This document shows, in pieces, positions 1-6,434 of a DNA stretch of 17,790 bases. The number at the start of each line of letters is the position of its first letter. Position 1 is the stretch's first letter. Position numbers and translations under genes: made by a program. The notes under the pieces were generated by a model that ran no database searches, was not told where the DNA came from, and saw only the letters and a list, made by a program, of their open reading frames with translations. This DNA is from Candidatus Aminicenantota bacterium. Its GTDB lineage: Bacteria; Acidobacteriota; Aminicenantia; S016-38. The stretch lies in NCBI GenBank assembly GCA_027062035.1, contig JAMOUL010000255.1:1-17790 (forward strand), given 5' to 3'.

Positions 1-1
1 G

Positions 2-463
2 CATGTTCCCCTTATTGTAAAATCCAGAAAAATTAAACCCGGGAGGGATGAGTCGCTGTTTTCTCTTGTAAATATGTGGGAGATTATTTCCACAATTACC
101 GGAATAAAAAAGGAGAAACCCTGGAAAACCAGAAAGGGGATGGTAATCCTTTCCACCCCGATTTCAAATGGTCAATTCCATTTTCCCAGAATAGCCGGGA
201 TAATAAAGGGAAATATGAAGCTTATACGAAACATCACCATAGACAGGAAATTCTTTAAAAACCTGCCAAGAAAGCCCAGAATAGAACTCTATGATCTTTC
301 CAGTGACAGTTTTGAACAGCATAATATTTACGGTACGGTGAGGGAAGGCATTTCATTACAGCGAATGTTGAAACCTTTTGTGGATTTCTACGTTCACGGA
401 AAGGGTTATAAACCTGATCGCGGAGATATTGAGAAGCTGAGGTCACTCGGTTATGTCGAATAA
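2..463 (+). CDS. Sulfatase / alkaline-phosphatase-superfamily protein, C-terminal part (5' end outside window)
   Basis: The frame is open from the left edge, so this is the last ~153 residues of a longer protein; the first internal ATG (74) is not a credible start because homologous sequence continues upstream of it. The first visible residues (HVPLIVKSRKIKPGR..SLFSLVNMWEIISTITG) match the late part of sulfatase domains, where a 'VPLII' strand is followed by 'SLVDxxPTLLdLaG'. Near the end, ELYDLSSDSFEQHNI matches the 'LYDLsxDPxEqxNL' signature, and the last residues EKLRSLGYVE are a common C-terminus of this family. The metal-binding and formylglycine regions lie outside the window, so substrate and true hydrolase activity cannot be judged. 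The gene overlaps lptB by 11 nt, suggesting co-transcription. Family assignment is fairly sure; function is not. Confidence 0.75.
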   Translation, partial: HVPLIVKSRKIKPGRDESLFSLVNMWEIISTITGIKKEKPWKTRKGMVILSTPISNGQFHFPRIAGIIKGNMKLIRNITIDRKFFKNLPRKPRIELYDLSSDSFEQHNIYGTVREGISLQRMLKPFVDFYVHGKGYKPDRGDIEKLRSLGYVE

Positions 464-1157
464 ACTATCAGCAAGGGGATTGATTAAGTATTATGGTTCG
501 TTACAGGTTCTTTATGGAATAGACCTTGATTTTGTGGCCGGGGAAATTGTGGGATTGCTGGGTAAAAACGGCGCGGGAAAAACCACCACATTTCATTGTC
601 TTGTTGGTCTTTTAACTCCTGAGAGAGGAGAAATCTTTCTTAACTCTGAAAATATAACTTATATGCCCACCCATGAGAGGGCGAAATCAGGCATTATTTA
701 TCTTCCGCAGGAAAATTCTGTATTCAAGAATGCTACAGTTTATGAAAATCTTTTGATTGTAGCCCAGGAAAATTTTAACGATAGAATAGAGGATAGGGTG
801 AAAGAAGCCCTGAAAATAATGGATATTCTTTATATAAAGAACTCCAGAGCGGACAGGATCTCTGGGGGGGAGAAAAGGAGGGTTGAAATTGCAAGGGCAA
901 TGTTGCTTTCACCGAAATTTCTCCTGCTTGACGAACCCTTCAGTGGGGTTGATCCAATAACCGTAACAGAGCTTCAAAATATAATTCTAAACCTGAAAGG
1001 GAAAGGAATAGGTATAGTGATAACTGATCATAATGTGGATGAAGTATTTTCGATAGCGGATAGAGCATATATAATAGATGAAGGTAGAGTGATTGCAGAG
1101 GGACCGCCTGATGAGCTTAGAAAGAACCCTGAAGCGAGAAAAAAATTCCTGGGATGA
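453..1157 (+). CDS. lptB: Lipopolysaccharide export ABC transporter ATPase LptB
   Basis: This is the cytoplasmic ATPase that powers LptB2FGC extraction of lipopolysaccharide from the inner membrane. All ABC motifs are present: Walker A GKNGAGKT (residues 37-44), Q-loop glutamine 86 in YLPQENSVF, signature ISGGE (136-140) followed by KRRVEIARA, Walker B LLLDE (157-161) with EPFSGVDPI, and the switch histidine 193 in ITDHNVDE. YLPQE, GGE(K/R)RRVEIARA and DEPF(A/S)GVDPI are specific to LptB rather than to amino-acid transporters of the LivF/LivG type. At 234 residues it stops right after 'KKFLG', where E. coli LptB continues with a short EDFRL tail. Walker A has Lys where Pro is usual. It starts within the preceding sulfatase gene behind GAGGT (439-443) and its 3' end overlaps the radical SAM gene. 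No lptA, lptC or rpoN is adjacent. Confidence 0.93.
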   Translation: MSNKLSARGLIKYYGSLQVLYGIDLDFVAGEIVGLLGKNGAGKTTTFHCLVGLLTPERGEIFLNSENITYMPTHERAKSGIIYLPQENSVFKNATVYENLLIVAQENFNDRIEDRVKEALKIMDILYIKNSRADRISGGEKRRVEIARAMLLSPKFLLLDEPFSGVDPITVTELQNIILNLKGKGIGIVITDHNVDEVFSIADRAYIIDEGRVIAEGPPDELRKNPEARKKFLG

Positions 1158-2070
1158 ACCCTCCTATTTAGGATTGGGGGTCGGGGAAATAAAAAGAAGG
1201 GCTGAATTAGCATATGAAGGACTTCGCTCCTGTGAATTATGTCCCTGGAGATGCCGGGTCAATAGAATGGAAGGAGGGAAGAGGGGAGTTTGCAGGAGCT
1301 ATTCGAGGGTTAAGGTTGCCAGTTATAATTTGCACTACGGAGAAGAGCCACCTATAAGCGGAAGAAGAGGCTCAGGTACCATTTTCTTCTCCAATTGTAC
1401 ACTTCGCTGTGTCTTCTGCCAGAACTACCCCATAAGCCAGCTTGGTACAGGAAAGGAATATTCAGATGAAGAGCTTGCGGAAATGATGCTATATCTTCAG
1501 GAAGAAGGGGCTCATAATATTAACTTTGTAACGCCAACCCATTTTGTGGCAAACATATTGAACGCTCTCTATATCGCAGTAAATAAGGGTTTCAGGCTTC
1601 CCCTGGTGTACAATACATCAGGATATGAACTTGAGGAGACCCTTAAACTCCTTGATGGGATAATAGACATCTATCTACCAGACATAAAATATTCTGACGA
1701 CAAAATGGCTAAAAAATATTCCAGGGCAAAGGACTATGTGAAGCACAATAGAGCAGCTCTAAAGGAAATGTATCGCCAGGTGGGAAACCTGATTCTCAAT
1801 GAGGAAGGAGTTGCTGTTAGGGGGTTAATCATAAGGCATCTGGTATTACCCAACGATATTTCCGGTACCAGGGAGTCTTTAAGATTTATCGCAGAAGAAC
1901 TATCTCCTGAGGTTACCATAAGTTTGATGAGTCAGTACTTCCCGGCTTATAGGGCCAGTTCCTATCGGGAGCTGTGGAGAAGAATTACCCCCCGGGAATA
2001 TCTTGCAGCGGTTGAAGCAATGGAGCTTTACGGCTTAAAAAACGGTTGGACTCAGGATTTTTTGTGGTAA
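1111..2070 (+). CDS. Radical SAM protein, PflX-like (COG1313 type)
   Basis: A 319-residue protein with two cysteine clusters. The N-terminal set, C41-x2-C44-x3-C48 with C61 (CELCPWRC...GVC), is typical of the PflX-like family. The radical SAM motif CxxxCxxC is C96/C100/C103 (SNCTLRCVFCQN), which should bind the 4Fe-4S cluster that cleaves S-adenosylmethionine. The intervening GEEPPISG...GSGTIFFS block is also typical of these relatives of pyruvate-formate-lyase activating enzyme. The true substrate of the family is not established. I chose ATG 1111, which sits behind an AGAGGGA at 1097-1103; an in-frame TTG at 1093 would add six residues. The gene overlaps lptB by 47 nt, so translation of the two is probably coupled. 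It ends 31 nt before a promoter, making it the likely last gene of the upstream operon, although no hairpin terminator is visible. Confidence 0.85.
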   Translation: MSLERTLKREKNSWDEPSYLGLGVGEIKRRAELAYEGLRSCELCPWRCRVNRMEGGKRGVCRSYSRVKVASYNLHYGEEPPISGRRGSGTIFFSNCTLRCVFCQNYPISQLGTGKEYSDEELAEMMLYLQEEGAHNINFVTPTHFVANILNALYIAVNKGFRLPLVYNTSGYELEETLKLLDGIIDIYLPDIKYSDDKMAKKYSRAKDYVKHNRAALKEMYRQVGNLILNEEGVAVRGLIIRHLVLPNDISGTRESLRFIAEELSPEVTISLMSQYFPAYRASSYRELWRRITPREYLAAVEAMELYGLKNGWTQDFLW

Positions 2071-2100
2071 AATAGGAAAGGGGAAAATATCCAACGGGTA

Positions 2101-2129
2101 TTGACACAACAGGGGAATTATGGTAAATT
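2101..2129 (+). promoter_or_regulatory. Sigma70-type promoter for the tRNA-tuf-ribosomal protein unit
   Basis: A perfect -35 box TTGACA (2101-2106) is followed by exactly 17 nt and a -10-like TAAATT (2124-2129, 4 of 6 to consensus). Transcription would start near 2136, about 6 nt before the first tRNA. It lies in the only non-coding gap (2071-2141) before the tRNA array, where a promoter is expected. A housekeeping sigma factor with E. coli-like specificity is assumed. I saw no clear second promoter before tuf or anywhere between the ribosomal protein genes. Confidence 0.7.
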
Positions 2130-2141
2130 ATGAATTTGATT

Positions 2142-2214
2142 GCTAGCGTAGCTCAGCAGGCAGAGCGGCTGATTTGTAATCAGCTGGTCGGGGGTTCGAG
2201 TCCCTCCGCTAGCT
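2142..2214 (+). tRNA. tRNA-Thr (anticodon UGU)
   Basis: A complete cloverleaf can be drawn. The acceptor arm GCTAGCG pairs fully with CGCTAGC (2207-2213), the D stem GCTC pairs with GAGC, and the anticodon stem GCTGA/TCAGC encloses the loop TTTGTAA with anticodon TGT at 2175-2177. The T arm has loop TTCGAGT. The discriminator is T2214. CCA is not encoded; a run of T follows instead, so CCA must be added enzymatically. It is the first gene of a four-tRNA array ahead of tuf. Confidence 0.95.
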
Positions 2215-2223
2215 TTTTTGGAC

Positions 2224-2309
2224 GGGCAGGTTCCAGAGTGGCCAAATGGGACGGGCTGTAAACCCGTTGCCGCAAGGCTTCGGTGGTTCGAATCCATCCC
2301 TGCCCACCA
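2224..2309 (+). tRNA. tRNA-Tyr (anticodon GUA), CCA encoded
   Basis: Acceptor GGGCAGG (2224-2230) pairs with CCTGCCC (2299-2305), followed by discriminator A and an encoded CCA. The anticodon stem ACGGG/CCCGT encloses CTGTAAA with anticodon GTA at 2258-2260. A long variable arm (about 2268-2282) marks it as class II, as expected for bacterial tyrosine tRNA. The T loop is TTCGAAT. It starts 9 nt after tRNA-Thr(UGU). Confidence 0.95.
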
Positions 2310-2315
2310 TCAGGA

Positions 2316-2391
2316 GCGGGAGTAGCTCAATTGGAAGAGCATCAGCCTTCCAAGCTGAGGGTTGCGGGTTCGAGTCCCGTCTCCCGCTCCA
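2316..2391 (+). tRNA. tRNA-Gly (anticodon UCC), CCA encoded
   Basis: Acceptor GCGGGAG (2316-2322) pairs with CTCCCGC (2381-2387), then discriminator T and encoded CCA (2389-2391). The anticodon stem TCAGC/GCTGA holds the loop CTTCCAA with anticodon TCC at 2349-2351. T stem GCGGG/CCCGT with loop TTCGAGT. It should read GGA, which is the glycine codon used most in this window. An AT-rich 33-nt spacer with a run of eight T separates it from the next tRNA. Confidence 0.95.
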
Positions 2392-2424
2392 TGATTATTT
2401 ATTTTGTTATTTGATTTTTTTTGA

Positions 2425-2497
2425 GCCCACGTAGCTCAGTCGGCAGAGCACGTCCTTGGTAAGGACGGGGTCGCCAGTTCAAATCTGGCCGTGGGCT
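2425..2497 (+). tRNA. tRNA-Thr (anticodon GGU)
   Basis: Acceptor GCCCACG (2425-2431) pairs with CGTGGGC (2490-2496), discriminator T2497, CCA not encoded. The anticodon stem CGTCC/GGACG encloses TTGGTAA with anticodon GGT at 2458-2460. T loop TTCAAAT. It ends only 29 nt before the tuf start codon, so tuf mRNA is presumably released by cleavage at the 3' end of this tRNA. Confidence 0.95.
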
Positions 2498-2511
2498 TAT
2501 ATAAAGAAACC

Positions 2512-2520
2512 AAAGGAGGT
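2512..2520 (+). promoter_or_regulatory. Strong Shine-Dalgarno sequence of tuf
   Basis: AAAGGAGGT lies 6 nt before ATG 2527. It decides the start of EF-Tu: the same frame is open from a GTG at 2491 inside tRNA-Thr(GGU), but that start has no ribosome binding site and would add residues unknown in EF-Tu. Confidence 0.85.
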
Positions 2521-2526
2521 TTAAAT

Positions 2527-3729
2527 ATGGCAAAACCGAAATTTGAAAGGAGCAAGCCCCACTTGAATGTGGGAACGATAGGACATGTGGACCACGGAAA
2601 GACCACATTGACTGCGGCGATAACGAAGGTATTGCACAAGAAATTTCCCGACAGGGTTGAGTATAAGGATTTCTGGGACATAGACAAGGCGCCGGAAGAG
2701 AAGCAGAGGGGGATAACGATACAGATAGCGCACGTTGAGTATGAGACGGAGAACCGCCACTATGCACATATTGACTGTCCTGGTCATGCTGACTATGTAA
2801 AGAACATGATAACCGGAGCTGCGCAGATGGATGGAGCGATACTTGTTGTATCTGCTGCCGATGGACCGATGCCACAGACGAAGGAGCACGTACTTCTGGC
2901 TCGTCAGGTTGAGGTTCCATATATAGTTGTATTTTTGAACAAGACCGACATGGTTGATGACCCTGAGATACTGGACCTTGTGGAGCTTGAGGTTAGGGAA
3001 CTTCTGAGCAAGTATGGATTTCCCGGGGATGATGTACCTGTAATAAGGGGCTCTGCGCTTAAGAGTTTAGAGTCTGATGGTAATCCTGATGATCCTGTAA
3101 ACAAGCCTATCCTTGAGTTACTGGATGCTATGGACAATTACATACCGCTTCCGGAGAGGGATGTTGACAAGCCGTTTTTGATGTCCATAGAGGACGTTTT
3201 CAGCATATCTGGAAGGGGAACGGTTGTTACTGGAAGGGTAGAGAGGGGACGACTGACTCCTGGAGAGGAAGTAGAGATAATAGGATTTGGAGAGGTAAAG
3301 AAGACGGTAGCGACTTCGATAGAGATGTTCAGGAAGATACTGGACGAGGCTCTTCCCGGGGACAATGTTGGAGTATTGCTTCGTGGAATAGATAAGGAAG
3401 AGGTAGAGAGGGGAATGGTACTTGCGAAGCCTGGAACAGTTACTCCTCACAAGAAGTTCAAGGCTGAAGTATACATTCTGACGAAGGAAGAGGGAGGAAG
3501 GCATACACCTTTCTTCAATGGATACAGGCCCCAGTTTTACTTCCGCACGACGGATGTTACCGGCTCTGTTACGCTTCCTCCGGGGGTGGAGATGGTAATG
3601 CCGGGAGACAACGTTAACCTTGAGGTGGAGCTTATCACTCCGATAGCTATGGAGAAGGGACTGAGGTTTGCTATCAGGGAAGGCGGAAGGACTGTTGGAG
3701 CAGGAACAGTTACAGAAATATTGGAGTAA
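2527..3729 (+). CDS. tuf: Translation elongation factor Tu
   Basis: EF-Tu is the GTPase that delivers aminoacyl-tRNA to the ribosomal A site. The 400-residue length is normal. G motifs in order: GHVDHGKT (19-26), RGITI of switch I (61-65), DCPGH (83-87, with catalytic His87), NKTD (138-141) and SAL (176-178). Domains II and III are complete, ending GGRTVGAGTVTEILE. After RGITI the sequence is QIAHVEY where many bacteria have NTAHVEY; the GTPase threonine is kept. The start is set by a strong AAAGGAGGT. The gene follows the tRNA quartet by 29 nt and precedes rpsJ by 3 nt. Codon use stands out from the neighbours: AAG, ACG and GCG are frequent. Confidence 0.98.
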   Translation: MAKPKFERSKPHLNVGTIGHVDHGKTTLTAAITKVLHKKFPDRVEYKDFWDIDKAPEEKQRGITIQIAHVEYETENRHYAHIDCPGHADYVKNMITGAAQMDGAILVVSAADGPMPQTKEHVLLARQVEVPYIVVFLNKTDMVDDPEILDLVELEVRELLSKYGFPGDDVPVIRGSALKSLESDGNPDDPVNKPILELLDAMDNYIPLPERDVDKPFLMSIEDVFSISGRGTVVTGRVERGRLTPGEEVEIIGFGEVKKTVATSIEMFRKILDEALPGDNVGVLLRGIDKEEVERGMVLAKPGTVTPHKKFKAEVYILTKEEGGRHTPFFNGYRPQFYFRTTDVTGSVTLPPGVEMVMPGDNVNLEVELITPIAMEKGLRFAIREGGRTVGAGTVTEILE

Positions 3730-3732
3730 GCC

Positions 3733-4047
3733 ATGGCGATAAAAATAAGAATCAAATTAAAGGGATATGATCACAGACAGGTTGATAGGTCTGCAGCGGA
3801 GATAATCCTGAGGGCAAAAAACTCAGGGGCTAAAGTTGCTGGCCCAATTCCTCTTCCTACAAAACGGGAGAGGTTTACGGTTCTCCGTTCACCCCACGTG
3901 GACAAGAGGTCCATGGAACATTTTGAACGGAGAATTCACAAGAGACTTATAGAGATAAAGGAATTTAACGATTCCACCATTGAGGAACTTCAGAAACTTG
4001 AATTGCCCTCAGGAGTGGATGTAGAGATAAAGACCCTGGAGGAATAA
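3733..4047 (+). CDS. rpsJ: 30S ribosomal protein S10 (NusE)
   Basis: S10 is part of the 30S head and, as NusE, also joins transcription antitermination complexes. The 104-residue protein has the family blocks GYDHRQVDRSAAEII, GPIPLPTKRERFTVLRSPHV and DKRSMEHFERRIHKRLIEI. It starts 3 nt after the tuf stop codon, with GGAG inside the last tuf codons as its ribosome binding site, so its translation probably depends on tuf. There is no space for an S10 leader of the kind L4 uses for feedback control in E. coli. Confidence 0.97.
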   Translation: MAIKIRIKLKGYDHRQVDRSAAEIILRAKNSGAKVAGPIPLPTKRERFTVLRSPHVDKRSMEHFERRIHKRLIEIKEFNDSTIEELQKLELPSGVDVEIKTLEE

Positions 4048-4048
4048 A

Positions 4049-4690
4049 ATGCTGGTAGAGGGACTTATAGGGAAAAAGGTTGGGATGACCCAGATCTTCG
4101 ATGAAGAGGGAAACATCATCCCTGTGACAGTATTGAAGGTTGGACCGTGTGCGGTGGTTCAGGTGAGAACAGAAGAAAGGGATGGGTACAGGGCAGTTCA
4201 GCTTACTCTGATTGAGGATAAGCCTCCAAAGCATCCCAATAAACCAACGCAGGGACATTTCAAAAAGGCCGGGATTCCCCCACAGCGCATATTGAAGGAG
4301 TTTCATCTCCTGGAAGAAGGGGAAATCAAAGAAGGGGACCAGTTCACAGTTGAGATTTTTGAGGGCATAGATAAGGTGGATGTGGTTGGGACCAGTAAAG
4401 GTAAGGGCTTTCAGGGAGTTATGAAAAGGCATGGATACTCGGGAGGGCCTGCATCCCACGGGTCCAAGTTCCATCGCGCCCCTGGTTCTGTAGGCTCCAC
4501 TACGTTTCCTGCAAGAGTTCTCAAGGGCAAAGGGATGCCAGGACATATGGGCAATGAGAGAAAAACAGTTATTGGCCTGAAGGTTGTTAAGATTATTCCG
4601 GATAAGGGCCTCATGCTGGTTAAGGGCGCAGTTCCTGGTCCCAACGGAGGATATGTTCTTGTCAAGAAGTCCAAAAGGAGCGCAAAATGA
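4049..4690 (+). CDS. rplC: 50S ribosomal protein L3
   Basis: L3 is an early assembly protein of the 50S subunit with an extension reaching toward the peptidyl transferase centre. The 213-residue protein begins LVEGLIGKKVGMTQIF, the family's N-terminal hallmark, and contains GTSKGKGFQGVMKRH, the GSVGS loop, and the tip PGHMGN. In E. coli the tip is AGQMGN and its Gln is methylated by PrmB; here it is His, as in many other bacteria, so that methylation cannot occur at this residue. Ribosome binding site GGAGG just before the rpsJ stop; the 3' end overlaps rplD by 4 nt (ATGA). Confidence 0.97.
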   Translation: MLVEGLIGKKVGMTQIFDEEGNIIPVTVLKVGPCAVVQVRTEERDGYRAVQLTLIEDKPPKHPNKPTQGHFKKAGIPPQRILKEFHLLEEGEIKEGDQFTVEIFEGIDKVDVVGTSKGKGFQGVMKRHGYSGGPASHGSKFHRAPGSVGSTTFPARVLKGKGMPGHMGNERKTVIGLKVVKIIPDKGLMLVKGAVPGPNGGYVLVKKSKRSAK

Positions 4691-5313
4691 GTGAGAAGAA
4701 GATAAAGGTTTATAACATACAGGGGGAAGTTGTTAAGGAGATAGACCCCCCAGAACACGTGTTTTCCTACCCGGTTAAGAAACACCTCCTATGGGAGGCT
4801 GTCAGAAGTTATCTCGACAGTCAGAGAAAGGGCACAGCTTCCACAAAAACGAGAGGTGAAGTAAGGGGTGGAGGACGCAAACCCTGGAGACAGAAGGGGC
4901 TTGGAAGGGCCAGAGTGGGAAGTATAAGGTCTCCTTTATGGAAGGGAGGTGGAGTTACCTTCGGTCCGAAACCCAGAGATTGGAGCTGGAAGCTTCCCAA
5001 AAAGGCCAGAAAGAATGCGTTAAAGTCAGCGATAGTATCTAAATTTAAGGATGATGAACTGATAATAATAGATAAGTTTGAGATGGAAGAGCCCAAGACA
5101 AAGATTGCCTATGAAGTTCTTCAAAAGCTCGGAATAGATAACGCTCTGTTCGTGGAAGTTGGGGAAAATAAGAATTTATTCCTCTCTCTGAGAAATATTC
5201 CAAAGATAGAACCTATAAGACCGGAACAGATCAATGCATACTTCGTGCTGAAACACAAATATCTCGTATTTACCGAAAGGGCGTTTGAGGAAAAAATGGA
5301 GGCGTTAAAATGA
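4687..5313 (+). CDS. rplD: 50S ribosomal protein L4
   Basis: L4 binds 23S rRNA and its long loop lines the nascent-peptide exit tunnel beside L22. The 208-residue protein keeps the tunnel-loop blocks GTASTKTRGEVRGGGRKPW and RQKGLGRARVGSIRSPLWKG in standard form, in contrast to the altered L22 hairpin encoded nearby. It starts in an ATGA overlap with rplC and ends in an ATGA overlap with rplW, so the three are probably translationally coupled. In E. coli L4 represses its own operon through a leader upstream of rpsJ; no such leader exists here. Confidence 0.97.
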   Translation: MSEKKIKVYNIQGEVVKEIDPPEHVFSYPVKKHLLWEAVRSYLDSQRKGTASTKTRGEVRGGGRKPWRQKGLGRARVGSIRSPLWKGGGVTFGPKPRDWSWKLPKKARKNALKSAIVSKFKDDELIIIDKFEMEEPKTKIAYEVLQKLGIDNALFVEVGENKNLFLSLRNIPKIEPIRPEQINAYFVLKHKYLVFTERAFEEKMEALK

Positions 5314-5606
5314 AACTTGATGCAAGGAAAATTCTGATAAGGCCGGTGATAACAGAAAAGGCTACAAGGATAAAGGAAGAGGAAAGGACTGTGGCATTTG
5401 AGGTTCATCCAAAGGCAAACAAGCTCCAGATAAAACAGGCCGTGGAAGAGATTTTCAAGGTTAAAGTTGAATCGGTGAGGATTGTAAAGATGCGGGGAAA
5501 AACCCGCAGGCTCAGGTTTAAGGCTGGAAGAACCAAACACTGGAAGAAGGCCTATGTAAAGCTTAGAGAAGGCGAAAGAATGATTGAATTCATAGAGGCG
5601 GTGTGA
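5310..5606 (+). CDS. rplW: 50S ribosomal protein L23
   Basis: L23 sits at the peptide exit and is the docking site for trigger factor and the signal recognition particle. The 98-residue length is normal. Recognisable blocks are ILIRPVITEKATR near the N-terminus, FEVHPKANKLQIKQAVEEIFKV..V in the centre, and GRTKHWKKAYVKLREGE near the C-terminus. It overlaps rplD by 4 nt and lies 1 nt before rplB. Ribosome binding site GGAGG ahead of ATG 5310. Confidence 0.97.
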   Translation: MKLDARKILIRPVITEKATRIKEEERTVAFEVHPKANKLQIKQAVEEIFKVKVESVRIVKMRGKTRRLRFKAGRTKHWKKAYVKLREGERMIEFIEAV

Positions 5607-5607
5607 G

Positions 5608-6432
5608 ATGGGTATAAAAACTTATAAGCCAACAACACCAGGAAGAAGATTTATGACGGGTTACACCTTTGAGGAGATAACCCGGGATAAACCTTACAAA
5701 CCTTTGACCGTTGCATTAAGAAAGACAGGTGGAAGGAACAATAGGGGCTGGATATCGGTAAGGTTCCGCGGTGGAGGGCATAAACGTCGTTACAGGATTA
5801 TCGATTTCAGGAGGGATAAGATCGACATCGAAGGTGTGGTTGAATCCATCGAATACGATCCCAACAGGTCAGCTCGTATATGCCTGATCAAATATCCGGA
5901 CGGAGAGAGAAGGTATATCCTCTGGCCGGTAGGGTTGAAGGTAGGAGATAAAATAATCTCGTCCAATTCCAGGGTTGATATTCTTCCGGGCAACGCCATG
6001 CCGCTCAGGTACATTCCTGATGGAACCGTGATCCATAACATAGAAATGAGGCCGGGTAAAGGCGGGCAGATTGCCCGTTCGGCAGGAACATGGGCACAGC
6101 TCCTTGCCAAGGAAGGAAACTATGCTCAGATAAGAATGCCATCCGGTGAGATCAGGCTCATTCACCTTAACTGCAGGGCTACTGTGGGACAGGTCGGAAA
6201 CATAGAGCACGAGAATGTGGTTATAGGAAAGGCCGGAAGGATGCGCTGGCTCGGTCGTAGACCCCATGTAAGGGGAACATGTATGAATCCGGTGGACCAT
6301 CCTCACGGAGGCGGTGAAGGAAAGAGCCATCCAGGACGTCATCCCGTAACCCCATGGGGACAGCCTACCAAGGGTTATAAGACCAGACGAAATAAGAGAA
6401 CTCAGAAATTTATTCTTAAGAGAAGGAGATAA
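5608..6432 (+). CDS. rplB: 50S ribosomal protein L2
   Basis: L2 is a core 50S protein needed for subunit association and near the peptidyl transferase centre. The 274-residue protein starts MGIKTYKPTTPGRRFMTGYTFEEIT and has the oligonucleotide-binding core (GGGHKRRYRIIDFRR), the SH3-like region (GTVIHNIEMRPGKGGQIARS) and the conserved C-terminal loop VDHPHGGGEGKSHPGRHPV, which holds the functionally important histidine (E. coli His229). The usual YILAPxGL reads YILWPVGL here. It follows rplW by 1 nt and precedes rpsS by 2 nt. Confidence 0.98.
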   Translation: MGIKTYKPTTPGRRFMTGYTFEEITRDKPYKPLTVALRKTGGRNNRGWISVRFRGGGHKRRYRIIDFRRDKIDIEGVVESIEYDPNRSARICLIKYPDGERRYILWPVGLKVGDKIISSNSRVDILPGNAMPLRYIPDGTVIHNIEMRPGKGGQIARSAGTWAQLLAKEGNYAQIRMPSGEIRLIHLNCRATVGQVGNIEHENVVIGKAGRMRWLGRRPHVRGTCMNPVDHPHGGGEGKSHPGRHPVTPWGQPTKGYKTRRNKRTQKFILKRRR

Positions 6433-6434
6433 AA

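Noticed and set aside
76..258. Short + strand open frame overlapping the sulfatase-like gene in another frame.
   Set aside because: The overlapping frame has clear sulfatase-family C-terminal motifs and runs to lptB; this one has no similarity or ribosome binding site.
2142..2213. Palindromic GCTAGC in the first tRNA acceptor arm as a regulatory inverted repeat or attachment site.
   Set aside because: It is fully accounted for by the tRNA acceptor stem, and no integrase or direct repeat of the tRNA 3' end is present in the window.
2392..2424. AT-rich spacer with eight T between tRNA-Gly and tRNA-Thr(GGU), and T6 after tRNA-Thr(UGU), as intrinsic terminators.
   Set aside because: No independent GC-rich hairpin precedes either T run apart from the tRNA arms themselves, and termination there would cut off the downstream tRNA and tuf.
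2246..2434. Open frame of 62 codons across the tRNA genes.
   Set aside because: It lies over tRNA-Tyr and tRNA-Gly, has no family resemblance, and is explained by the tRNA sequences.
2477..2512. Possible second promoter for tuf: TTCAAA-like -35 in the T loop of tRNA-Thr(GGU) and TATAAA near 2500.
   Set aside because: The -35 is the conserved T loop and transcription would start near 2512, cutting into the tuf ribosome binding site. Co-transcription with the tRNAs explains the layout better.
2399..2920. Long open frame on the minus strand opposite tRNA-Thr and tuf, and similar ones opposite rplN/rplX, rplE, rplB and rpsD.
   Set aside because: They are opposite strongly conserved genes, show low-complexity or hydrophobic composition typical of antisense frames in purine-rich genes, and have no recognisable domains.
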